Part shown: positions 29,804 through 38,700 of the stretch, piece by piece
How the letters are laid out: each line of letters begins with the position of its first letter
Numbering within the stretch: position 1 is the first letter of the stretch
Source of the DNA: Pseudofrankia saprophytica
Lineage (GTDB): Bacteria > Actinomycetota > Actinomycetes > Frankiales > Frankiaceae
Direction of reading: 5' to 3'
Length of the DNA: 53,341 nucleotides
Assembly (NCBI RefSeq): GCF_000235425.2
Contig: NZ_KI912267.1
Span: forward strand, 1,175,849-1,229,189
The notes under the pieces: model-generated
The model's input: the letters and a program-made list of their open reading frames with translations, nothing else
Databases searched by the model: none
Told to the model about the DNA's origin: nothing
Translations under genes and position numbers: made by a program

Positions 29804-31218
29804 GCCCGATCGCCCGGCCACCGCTGGTCGTGGTCCCGCAGCATTTCGGCAGCACGGTCTTCGACCGTCGCACCTCCCGATATCTCCCGTTCGACGCCGC
29901 GGCCACCGCGGTGCTGACTGAGCTGGCCGAGGCGCCCATAGGCGAGGTGCTCGCGCGCCTGGCCGACGACGAGCGGCGAGACCAGGTCATCCGTTTCTAC
30001 GAGGACTTCTACGACCGCGGGTTCTTCACGGTGGACGGCCGGCTCGCAGGAACGGTCCTCGAGGGTCTGGACGTGCCTGCGGATCATCTCGTCGGCCCGC
30101 TGGCCGTCCATCTCGAGGTCGTGGGCAGCTGCAACCTCACCTGCACCCACTGCTTCGCCGGTGACCTGCCGCGGCGCGGCGAGCGGCGGCTCGCTCTCGA
30201 CGAGATCGACGACCTGTTTGCCCAGATGGCGTCACTGGGCAGTTTCCGGCTGGGTCTGACCGGCGGTGAGCCGCTGCTGCGCAAGGATCTGTTCGCTGTG
30301 ATCGACCGGGCGCTCGCGCACGGACTCGCCCCCTGCGTCACCACGAACGGCCTGCTCATCACGGACGAGGTCGCCCGCGAGTTCGGCCGGCGCGAGCTGG
30401 TCTGGCTGAACGTGAGCCTCGAGGGCGCGACCGCGGCGACGAACGACGCCGTCCGAGGCGAGGGCACCTTCGCCCGGGTGCTCGACCGGCTGGCGGTGCT
30501 GCGCCGCCACGCCCGCTTCACCCTGGCGTTCACGATCATGCGCAGCAATCTGGCCGAGATCGAGGCCTGCGCGCGGCTGGCGCACCAGGTGGGCGCGGAC
30601 ACGGCCGTCTTCCGGCCGCTCTACCCGGTGGGCGTGGCACGCGAGAACCTTGACCTCATGCCGACGTTCGCCGAGTACAGCTCCGCGCTGCGCACGCTCT
30701 CCGCGCTCGGCGACCTCGAGATCGAGGAGGAAGACGATGAGGGGGCCGGCCTGGATGTCCGCCACATCGACCCGTTCAGCCCGTTCTCCCGAGACGAGTC
30801 CCAGTCGGTGATCTACCAGAACTACGGCTGCGGAGCGGGCAACCTGGTCTGTTCCGTCTCGGTGTCCGGCCAGGTCAACCCGTGCAGTTTCCTCGGCCCC
30901 GAGTTCGACGCCGCGAACATCAGGAACCGCTCGCTCGCCGACGTCTGGCACGACAGCGCCGGTTTCCGGGCCATCCGGGCGCTGCCGCCCACGGAGCCCA
31001 CCAGTGCCCACGGCACCACCGCCACCTTCGCCGGCGGCTGCCGAGCCCGCGCGCTGGCCTTCAACGGCTCCATCCACGCACCTGACCCGTGGATCACCGA
31101 ACACGCGCACGCCGAGCTGGCACTGGCCGGCGCGGTCCGCAACCCGCTGGCGATCGTCGACGTGTCCGTGGGCCGCGGCCACGGCGGCCAGGGCACGCCG
31201 TGCGGCGGCTGTGGGTGA
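29800..31218 (+). CDS. radical SAM/SPASM protein with PqqD-like N-terminal domain
   Basis: 472 aa. Residues about 12-85 (STVFDRRTSRYLPFDAAATA, VIRFYEDFYDRGFFTVDG) look like a PqqD/RRE peptide-recognition fold. The radical SAM core follows, with the 4Fe-4S motif C111-NLT-C115-TH-C118 and the SAM-binding LTGGEPLLR. A SPASM-type Cys cluster (NYGCGAGNLVC, VNPCSF, GGCRARAL) lies at 330-430, and the protein ends GQGTPCGGCG. This architecture is typical of enzymes that modify ribosomally made peptides or proteins. The 5' end overlaps the 220-aa gene and the 3' end lies 4 bases before the SUMF1 gene. The substrate is unknown. Confidence 0.88.
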   Translation: MSPIARPPLVVVPQHFGSTVFDRRTSRYLPFDAAATAVLTELAEAPIGEVLARLADDERRDQVIRFYEDFYDRGFFTVDGRLAGTVLEGLDVPADHLVGPLAVHLEVVGSCNLTCTHCFAGDLPRRGERRLALDEIDDLFAQMASLGSFRLGLTGGEPLLRKDLFAVIDRALAHGLAPCVTTNGLLITDEVAREFGRRELVWLNVSLEGATAATNDAVRGEGTFARVLDRLAVLRRHARFTLAFTIMRSNLAEIEACARLAHQVGADTAVFRPLYPVGVARENLDLMPTFAEYSSALRTLSALGDLEIEEEDDEGAGLDVRHIDPFSPFSRDESQSVIYQNYGCGAGNLVCSVSVSGQVNPCSFLGPEFDAANIRNRSLADVWHDSAGFRAIRALPPTEPTSAHGTTATFAGGCRARALAFNGSIHAPDPWITEHAHAELALAGAVRNPLAIVDVSVGRGHGGQGTPCGGCG

Positions 31219-31222
31219 GTCG

Positions 31223-32368
31223 ATGACTGAGAAGACCGCGAACGGCGAGTACGCCTGGCTGCTGGAGGATCACGGCACGGCCGGGGACGCGCGCACCCTG
31301 TTCCAGATCGCCAACCGGCTGGCGGCCGCCGGCGACGACCGGCTGGCCGCGACAGCCTTCGACCGGGCCTTCGCCGTCGATCCGGACGACGAGGAGATCG
31401 CGCTCGCCCGAGCCGTGCATCTCGACGGCCTCGCGGTCGAGGATCATGGCCTGCGGTTCTGCTACGTCCCCGCCGGCACGTTCCTCATGGGTTCGATGGA
31501 CGGAGAGCCGGACGAGCGGCCGGTGCGCCCGGTCCGGCTCGGCGACTACTGGCTGTCCGAGACCGCGGTGAGCTGGGCGACGTTCTGCGATGTTCTCGGC
31601 TGGGAACCGGCGCCCGTCAGCACCCCGCCCCAGGAGCTGGAGCGTAAGGACGCCTTCATGCTCCACCAGGGCAACAAGATCCGCCGGCAGTACTGTGAGG
31701 ACGGGACCCGCCGGGCCCGGGACTGGCACGCCCATGCTCCCGACGCCAGGTACACCTCCGGTGCCGGAGGACCGACGCTGTCCGCGGTCAGCCTGTTCGG
31801 CAGCCCGGACCGGGGTGGCTCCCAGCGTCCCTGGACATACGACGGCAAGCCCATGGTCAGTGTCGCCTGGGATCAGGCCGCGGCGATGTGCGCCGCGATG
31901 AGCACCGGCGCCGTCCAGTACCGCCTGCCCACCGAGGCCGAATGGGAGCACGCCGCCCGCGGCGGCTTCAGCGGCCGCCGCCGTCCCTGGGGCGACGAGC
32001 CGCCGACGCCGGAACTCTGCGACTTCGACCGTTTCGACGCCTTCGCGATCCGGCCGATGCGCGCACTACCGCCCAACGGATACGGCCTGTTCGGGATGGC
32101 CGGCTCGGTGTGGGAGTGGACGGCCGACTGGTACGACGCGGAGTACTACCAGCACGGCCCGGCCGACAACCCACGCGGCCCGGAGTCCGGAGAACACCGG
32201 GTGCTACGGGGAGGATCCTGGGCCGACTGCGCCGACGTGCAGACGGTGTCGTTCCGGATGTCGCGGTCCCCCGACATGTCACGTTCCACGCCCGGACATA
32301 CGCGGGGCATGCGTTCCTACATGGCCGCGAACATCGGCTTCCGGATCTGCCGGACAGCCGCCGTCTGA
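31223..32368 (+). CDS. SUMF1/EgtB/PvdO-type protein with N-terminal TPR-like helices
   Basis: 381 aa. Residues 1-62 resemble a TPR pair (ARTLFQIANRLAAAGDDRLA, AFDRAFAVDPDDEE). From residue 75 it is a formylglycine-generating-enzyme fold: FCYVPAGTFLMGSMDGEPDE, YWLSETAVSWATF, YRLPTEAEWEHAARGG, GSVWEWTADWY, VLRGGSWADC and NIGFRICR. The copper-binding Cys pair of true FGE (SYxCxxxxC) is not complete; only one Cys is near that site. An EgtB/PvdO-like or non-enzymatic role is therefore as likely as sulfatase activation, and no sulfatase is nearby. It is the last gene of the module and its stop is one base from the stop of the convergent oxidoreductase gene. Confidence 0.87.
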   Translation: MTEKTANGEYAWLLEDHGTAGDARTLFQIANRLAAAGDDRLAATAFDRAFAVDPDDEEIALARAVHLDGLAVEDHGLRFCYVPAGTFLMGSMDGEPDERPVRPVRLGDYWLSETAVSWATFCDVLGWEPAPVSTPPQELERKDAFMLHQGNKIRRQYCEDGTRRARDWHAHAPDARYTSGAGGPTLSAVSLFGSPDRGGSQRPWTYDGKPMVSVAWDQAAAMCAAMSTGAVQYRLPTEAEWEHAARGGFSGRRRPWGDEPPTPELCDFDRFDAFAIRPMRALPPNGYGLFGMAGSVWEWTADWYDAEYYQHGPADNPRGPESGEHRVLRGGSWADCADVQTVSFRMSRSPDMSRSTPGHTRGMRSYMAANIGFRICRTAAV

Positions 32369-32369
32369 G

Positions 32370-33395
32370 TCACACGGTGGCCGGCTCCGGCGCGAGGCCG
32401 GCGAAGAGCTTGGACACGTCGGGGCCGTCGTTGAGCAGGGCGATGACAGGGGTCGTCACGCCGTGCTCCACGTAGCGGCGGACGCCGGCCCGGCACTCCT
32501 CCAGCGAGCCGTGGACGCACAGCTCGTCGACGACCTCGTCGGGGATGGCCCGCAACGCGCCGGCACGGTCGCCGGCGGCCCAGGCGTCCCACAGGCCGCT
32601 CAGTTCGGGCGTGCGGCCGAGCCACTCGTGGAAGGCCCGGTACACCGGGACGGTCAGGTAGGCGGCGACCTGGCGGCGAAGCAGCTGGCGGGCCGCCACC
32701 GGGTCATCGTGGACGAGGACGAAGATGCGCACGGCGATCTCGGCGTCGGGGTTGTGTTCCCGGACATGGGGGATCACGCGGTCGCAGTCGTCGGGGGACA
32801 GCCAGTTGAGGATCGCGCCGTCGGCCTCCCGGCCCGCGAGGCCCAGCATCCGCGGGCGCAGGGCCGCGACCAGGAGGGAAACGGGCGCGGGCGGGACGAC
32901 GCCGAGCCGGAAGCCCTTGACCGTGAACGACGGGTACGTCTCGGTGATCTTCTCGCCGGCGAGCGCGCGGCGCAGGAAGCGGACCGTGTCGAGCATCCGC
33001 TGGTAGGGCCGCTCGAACGGGATCGAGTTCCAGTTCTGGACGATGACGTCCGACGACGTGCCGAGGCCCAGCACGAACCGCCCCTCGGCCGCCGCCGACA
33101 GGGTCGCGGCCGTCTGCGCGAGCAGTGCCGGGCCGCGGGTGAACGCGGGCAGGATCGCCGTGCCCAGCCGCAGCCGCCGCTGCGTCGCGCCGAGCGCGAG
33201 CGGGACGACCCCGTCGCCGCCGGTCGCCTCGGCTGACCAGATGTCCGTGTAGCCGAGGTCGGCGAGCTCGGCGTAGCGGGCCGGGTGCTCGGCCAGCGGC
33301 ACTCCGGCGAGCGGCACGGTGATGCCCCACCGCCCATCCGTCGTCGGTCGGGCGGTTGGCTCGGACAGCGCCTCGGCGCGCGGGTCAGAGGTCAC
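32370..33395 (-). CDS. LLM-class (luciferase-like) F420-dependent oxidoreductase
   Basis: 341-residue TIM-barrel flavin/F420 enzyme. Landmarks are WGITVPLAGVPLAEHPARYA, LGYTDIWSAEATGGDG, RLRLGTAILPAFTRGPALLA, GRFVLGLGTSSDVIVQNWN and VPPAPVSLLVAALRPRMLGL, all typical of the MSMEG-type family. GTG 33395 (VTSDPRAEALSEP) is chosen because the frame further upstream runs into an intergenic repeat. It diverges from an acyl-CoA dehydrogenase across 543 bases. The substrate is unknown. Convergent with the SUMF1 gene without any terminator space. Confidence 0.85.
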   Translation of the reverse strand: MTSDPRAEALSEPTARPTTDGRWGITVPLAGVPLAEHPARYAELADLGYTDIWSAEATGGDGVVPLALGATQRRLRLGTAILPAFTRGPALLAQTAATLSAAAEGRFVLGLGTSSDVIVQNWNSIPFERPYQRMLDTVRFLRRALAGEKITETYPSFTVKGFRLGVVPPAPVSLLVAALRPRMLGLAGREADGAILNWLSPDDCDRVIPHVREHNPDAEIAVRIFVLVHDDPVAARQLLRRQVAAYLTVPVYRAFHEWLGRTPELSGLWDAWAAGDRAGALRAIPDEVVDELCVHGSLEECRAGVRRYVEHGVTTPVIALLNDGPDVSKLFAGLAPEPATV

Positions 33396-33420
33396 GGACC
33401 CGAAGTATGCGACACCTGTC

Positions 33421-33626
33421 TCTGGTTCGCTCCGTGCGGGCACGGCGCTCCGGCCCCTTGCTCGCTTCGCTCCCAAGGGACCTCCGCGCCGCGGGGTTCC
33501 TGCCGGATCGACGAAGTCGATCTGGGAGGTCCGCCTCCTCCGCTCACGGGCGCTCCGGCGACCTCGCTGCGGCCCAACCCCGTTCGCTTCGCTCCGGGGC
33601 CGGGCCTCCGCGAGGCGCGCCTCCGC
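33421..33626 (-). repeat. interspersed intergenic repeat, copy R2 (inverted)
   Basis: Reverse-complement copy of the element at 5861-6026, starting with GGTTCGCTCCGT on the plus strand and ending at the GGCGCGCCTCC palindrome. It carries about 40 extra bases near its middle (around 33485-33525, including ATCGACGAAGTCGAT). It begins 26 bases upstream of the oxidoreductase start. Confidence 0.8.
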
Positions 33627-33747
33627 GCCCGCACGGTCACCCGCCGCTGAACGTCAGCAAACCACAACGACCCGGTCTAGAAGCATCCCCGCGAGCGCCG
33701 AGGTCTCGGGTTGGTGACGTCACCGCGGAAGGCAAGCGAGCTGGCGC

Positions 33748-33916
33748 GGAGGCGCGCCTCCGCGGAGGCCCGGCCCACGAGCGAAGCGACGTGGGTTGGG
33801 CCGCAGCGGAGGTCGCCGGAGCGCACGTTCGCGGAGGAGGACAGCGCACGGAGGTCCCTTGGGAGCGAAGCGAGTAAGGGGCCGTAGCGCGCTGCCCGGA
33901 CGGAGCGAACCAAGGA
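33748..33916 (+). repeat. interspersed intergenic repeat, copy R3
   Basis: Direct-orientation copy of the 5861-6026 element, close to R1 over its whole length (same order of landmarks from GGAGGCGCGCCTCCGCGGAG to ACGGAGCGAACCA). It lies head to head with R2 across about 120 bases and ends 22 bases before the acyl-CoA dehydrogenase start, just ahead of a GGTTACGGTTACC motif. Confidence 0.85.
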
Positions 33917-33938
33917 CAAACTGGTTACGGTTACCGCC

Positions 33939-35738
33939 ATGGCCGAGTCTGTGCTGTTGTCGCGGCGAAATCTGGACTTCCTGCTGTATGAGTGGCTGGA
34001 CGTGACGGCTCTTACCAGCCGGGAACGGTTCGCCGAGCATGGGCGGGAGACATTTGACGCGGTTCTCGACCTCGCCGAGCAGGTCGCGACCGAGCACTTC
34101 TATCCGCACCTGCGCGCGGCCGACACGCACGAGCCGACGTTCGACGGGGAGCGGGTCTCGATGATCCCGCAGGTCGGCGTGGCGCTGGACGTGTTCGCGA
34201 AGACCGGCCTGGCGGCCGCCACCTTCGACGCGGAGCTGGGCGGCGCGCAGTTGCCCGACGTGGTCGCGAGCGCCTGCTTCGCCTGGTTCCAGGCAGCGAA
34301 CATCTCGACGTTCGCCTATCCGTTCCTGGCTGTCGGCAACTCGAACCTGCTGGTCACCCATGGCACGCCCGAGCAGGTCGACCGCTACGTCCGCCCGCAG
34401 CTCGAGGGGCGTTTCTACGGCACGATGTGCCTGTCCGAGCCGCAGGCCGGCTCCTCGCTGTCGGACATCACCACCCGGGCCGAGCCGCGCCCCGACGGCA
34501 CCTACCGCCTGTTCGGCAACAAGATGTGGATCTCCGGCGGCGATCACGAGCTGTCCGAGAACATCGTTCACCTGGTTCTGGCGAAGATTCCCGGCGGCCC
34601 GGCGGGCGTGAAGGGCATCAGCCTCCTCATCGTCCCGAAGTTCCTCGTCGAGGATGACGGTTCGCTCGGCGAGCGCAATGACGTCACGCTCGCCGGCCTC
34701 AACCACAAGCTGGGCTACCGCGGCACCACGAACACGCTGCTGAACTTCGGCGAGGGCCGCCACCGGCCGGGCGGCGAGCCCGGTGCCGTCGGCTACCTCG
34801 TCGGCGAGCCCCACAAGGGGCTTTCATACATGTTCACGATGATGAACTCCGCCCGCGTGCACGTCGGCGCGGGCGCGATGGCTCTGGGCTATGCCGGCTA
34901 CCTGAAGGCGCTGAAATACGCGAAGGAGCGCCCGCAGGGCCGCCCGCCGGCCGGGAAGGACCCGCGCTCACCCCAGGTCCCGATCATCGAACACGCCGAT
35001 GTCCGGCGGATGCTGCTCGCGCAGAAGTCCTACGTCGAGGGCGCGCTCGCGCTCGTCCTCTACGCCGGCAAGCTGCTGGACGACGAGCGCACCGCGCCCA
35101 CCCAGGCCGAGCGCGACCAGGCGCACCTGCTGCTCGACACACTCACCCCGATCGTGAAGAGCTGGCCGTCGCAGTGGTGCCTCGAGGCGAACAGCCTCGC
35201 CATCCAGGTCCACGGCGGCTACGGCTACACCCGCGAGTACGACGTGGAGCTGCACTTCCGGGACAACCGGCTGAACCCGATCCACGAGGGCACGCACGGC
35301 ATCCAGGGCCTCGACCTGCTCGGCAGGAAGGTCGCCATCGGCGGCGGCGCGGGCCTCGCCGCGCTCGTCGGGACGGCGCGCGCCACCGTCACCGCCGCGA
35401 CGGCCGCCGGCGGCGAGCTCGCGGACCTGGGCGCCCAGCTGTCCTCCGCCCTCGACCGCGTCGTCGAGGTCACCGGCGTGCTGCACGGCGCCGGCGACCC
35501 GGATGTCACGCTCTCGAACGCCACGGTCTACCTGGAGGCCGTCGGGCACGTCGTCGTCGCCTGGTTGTGGCTCGCCCAGGCGCTCGCCGCCGACGGCCTG
35601 GACGGCGCGTTCTACGACGGCAAGCGCCAGGCCGCCCGGTACTTCTTCCGCTACGAGCTGCCGAGGACCGGCCCCCAGCTCGACCTGCTCGCGAGCCTCG
35701 ACCGCACCACACTCGACACCGACCCGTCCTGGCTCTAG
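33939..35738 (+). CDS. acyl-CoA dehydrogenase, long form (DmdC/AidB-like)
   Basis: FAD enzyme that desaturates acyl-CoA thioesters. At 599 aa it belongs to the long clade with an extra C-terminal domain, like 3-methylmercaptopropionyl-CoA dehydrogenase. It shows GTMCLSEPQAGSSLSDITTRA (FAD/substrate loop), NKMWISGGDHEL, MMNSARVHVGAGAMALG, QVHGGYGYTREYDVE with the region that supplies the base, and NPIHEGTHGIQGLDLLGRK. ATG 33939 follows closely on the R3 repeat, so its promoter may lie in or overlap the repeat. The substrate cannot be inferred. Confidence 0.9.
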   Translation: MAESVLLSRRNLDFLLYEWLDVTALTSRERFAEHGRETFDAVLDLAEQVATEHFYPHLRAADTHEPTFDGERVSMIPQVGVALDVFAKTGLAAATFDAELGGAQLPDVVASACFAWFQAANISTFAYPFLAVGNSNLLVTHGTPEQVDRYVRPQLEGRFYGTMCLSEPQAGSSLSDITTRAEPRPDGTYRLFGNKMWISGGDHELSENIVHLVLAKIPGGPAGVKGISLLIVPKFLVEDDGSLGERNDVTLAGLNHKLGYRGTTNTLLNFGEGRHRPGGEPGAVGYLVGEPHKGLSYMFTMMNSARVHVGAGAMALGYAGYLKALKYAKERPQGRPPAGKDPRSPQVPIIEHADVRRMLLAQKSYVEGALALVLYAGKLLDDERTAPTQAERDQAHLLLDTLTPIVKSWPSQWCLEANSLAIQVHGGYGYTREYDVELHFRDNRLNPIHEGTHGIQGLDLLGRKVAIGGGAGLAALVGTARATVTAATAAGGELADLGAQLSSALDRVVEVTGVLHGAGDPDVTLSNATVYLEAVGHVVVAWLWLAQALAADGLDGAFYDGKRQAARYFFRYELPRTGPQLDLLASLDRTTLDTDPSWL

Positions 35739-35789
35739 GGCCTTTCGCGTTACCTTCGGTAGTACACCCGTCTGTGGGAGCCTGATGGG

Positions 35790-38700
35790 GTGGTGACGGG
35801 GGCGGACCCACTGGCGGGGGCCGACGGGCGCGTCGACGACGGCGCGGACTTCTTCGTGTCCTACACGGCGGCCGACCGGGGCTGGGCGGAGTGGATCTCC
35901 TGGCAGCTGGAGGCCGCCGGCGACCGCGTGCTCATCCAGGCATGGGACTTCGGCGTCGGCTCGCATTTCGTCCACGAGATGCACCGCGCCGCCTCGACGG
36001 CGGCCCGCACGGTGGCGGTGGTGTCGGCCGCGTACCTGACCTCGGCCTATGGCGAGGCGGAGTGGCAGGCGGCGTGGGCCGCCGACCCGTCTGGCGAGGG
36101 CCGCAGGCTGCTGGTGGTCCGGGTTGAGGACTGTCCGCGGCCTGGGCTGCTGGGCCAGGTGGTCGGGATCGACCTGTTCGGCCTGGACCAGCGGGAGGCC
36201 GGGGAGCGGCTGCGCGCGGCGGTGCTGGGCGTGCGCGCCAAGCCGCGGCGTCCCCCGGTGTTTCCGGGCGGTACGAATGCCAGCCCGACTCCCCCACGGT
36301 TCCCCGGGCCGGCCGCGCCGTGGGACGCGGCCTGGCAGCCGGGCCGGTCGCCGTTCCCGGGGCTGTCCGCCTTCGACGCGAGCCGGGCGGCGGTCTTCAA
36401 GGGTCGCGACGACGACGCCCGGCTGCTGGCGGGCAGGCTGGCGGGCCCGGTGGCGGACGGCGCCGGGTTACTGGCGGTCGTCGGCCCGTCGGGGTGCGGC
36501 AAGTCGTCGCTGGTCGCGGCCGGGCTCGCGCCCAGACTGGCCGATGATCCCGACTGGTTGGTGACGCGGCCGATGGTGCCGGGCGTCCGGCCGCTGGCCG
36601 CGTTGGCGGGAGTGCTCGCCGAGGCGGGCCGCGCGCGGGGCCTGGGCTGGGACCGCGGCGGGCTCGTCGACCGGCTCACCGAGCCGGGCATGACCATGGA
36701 GGTCGTCGAGGAGCTGCTCGCGGCGGCGGACCCGCCGGCGCGGCGGCTGCTGCTCGTCGTGGACCAAGCGGAGGAGCTTCTCACCGCCGGCGGCGAGGCG
36801 GGCCGGGAGCGCCTTCTCGAGGTGCTGGCGGCCGCGACCGCCGGACCGGCGCGGGTGGTCATGACACTGCGGTCCGAGTATCTGGACCGGCTCATCGAGG
36901 CGGCGACACCGGCCGGGCTGCGGGTACGCGCCGAGGCCCTGCATCCGCTGTCCCGGGACCTGCTGCCCCTCGTGATCAGCGGGCCCGCGCGGCTGGCCGG
37001 GCTGGCGGTCGACGAGGAGCTGGTCGCCCGCATGGTCGCCGACACCGGCGACGGGCAGGCGCTGCCGCTGCTCGCCTACACGCTGCAACGACTCCACGCG
37101 GAAGCCCGGGAGACGGGTTCCACGGTGCTGTCCGCCGCGCTCTATGACCGGACGGGTGGGGTCCGCGGTGCCCTCGTCGAGCACGCGGACACCGCGCTCG
37201 CCGAGGCCACGGCCGCCGCCGGCCGCACCGAGGAGGAGGTCCTCGCCGGCCTGCTCCGGCTGATCACCGTGGATGCCGAGGGCCGGCCCACCCGGCGGCG
37301 GGTTCCGCTCGACCAGCTCCCCGACCCGGTGCGGGGCACGCTCACCCCGTTCGTCGCCCGCCGTCTGCTCGCCGTGGACAGTCAGCCCGGCGGGCCGGCC
37401 ACCGTCGAGGTCACCCACGAACGGCTCCTGACCGCGTGGACCCCGCTGGCCACCGCGATCAGTCAGGCGTCCGACCGGCTGCGCCAGCGCGCCCAGGCCG
37501 AGGCCGCGGCCGACGACTGGGATCGGCGCGGGCGCCCCGTCGAGCGGCTCTGGAACCTGGGCCTGGCCGCCGGCACACTGGCCGCCGTCGACCTGGGCGA
37601 CCTGACGTCCACGGCGCGCGACTTCCTGACGACCGGTCGCCGGCACGGCCAGCGCCGCCGGCGACGCACCATCGCGGTGCTGACCGTGCTGCTGCTCCTC
37701 GTCACCGCCGGCGGCACCACCGCGACGGCGCAGTGGATCAACGTCGGCCGGCAGCGCCAGGAGGCGATCGCGCAGCGAAACCTCGCGACGGCCCGGGCAC
37801 TCGTCACCCAGGCCGAGCGGCTGCGCGACCGCGACCCGGCGGCCGCGCTCCCCCTGAACCTCGCCGCGGAGCGGCTGGTCTCCAGCTTCGAGGCCCGGTC
37901 CAGCCTGGCGGCGACACTCGCCGCCGCGCCCTGGACCGGCGCCGCGGACGACGAGCAGAACATCACCCAGGTCGCGTTCAGCCCCGAGGGGCGCACCGTC
38001 GCCACCGCCAGCTACCTCGAGGACCGCGGCCGCCTGCGGCTGTTCGACGCGAGCGACCCGGCGCACCCGACCGACGTCGCCCACGTCGACGACGACCAGG
38101 CCCTGTCGACTGTCCAGTTCAGCCCCGGCGGGCGCACCCTGCTCACCATCAGCGGCCAGGACGACGTGGACGGGGCGCGGCTGCGCCTGTACGACGTCAG
38201 TGACCCGCGTCACCCGGTCCGCACCGCCAGTTTCGACGACGACCTGATTCTGGCTGACTTCGCGTTCAGTCCCGACGGGCGGACCCTCGCGGTCGCCTGC
38301 TCCTCCATCGAGACCGGCCGCGGGCACCTGCGGCTGTACGACCTCGGCGGCGCAGGCGGCCCGGCGCGGACCGCCAGCATCGACGACGACCAGAACCTCG
38401 TCGATGTGGTGTTCAGCCCCGACGGGCGCACCCTGGCGACCGCGAGCTCCGGCATCACCGAGGGCGGCGGACGGTTGCGGCTGTACGACGTCAGCGACCC
38501 GCGCGCCCCGGACCGCGTCGCCAGCGTCGACGAGGATCAGAGTCTCTTCAAGATCGCGTTTGGCCGGGGCGGACGCACCCTGGCCACCGTCAGCCGGCCC
38601 TCCGCCGAGACCGGTCACCGTATCCGGATCTACGACGTCAGCGACCCGCACGACCCGGCCCGCACCGCGACGCTCGACGACGGTCGGAACCTGGCCAAGG

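Noticed and set aside
33677-33940. 87-codon frame inside the repeat R3 with a similar frame inside R1
   Set aside because: Similarity between the two frames is explained by the DNA repeat; both lack ribosome sites and end at variable places.
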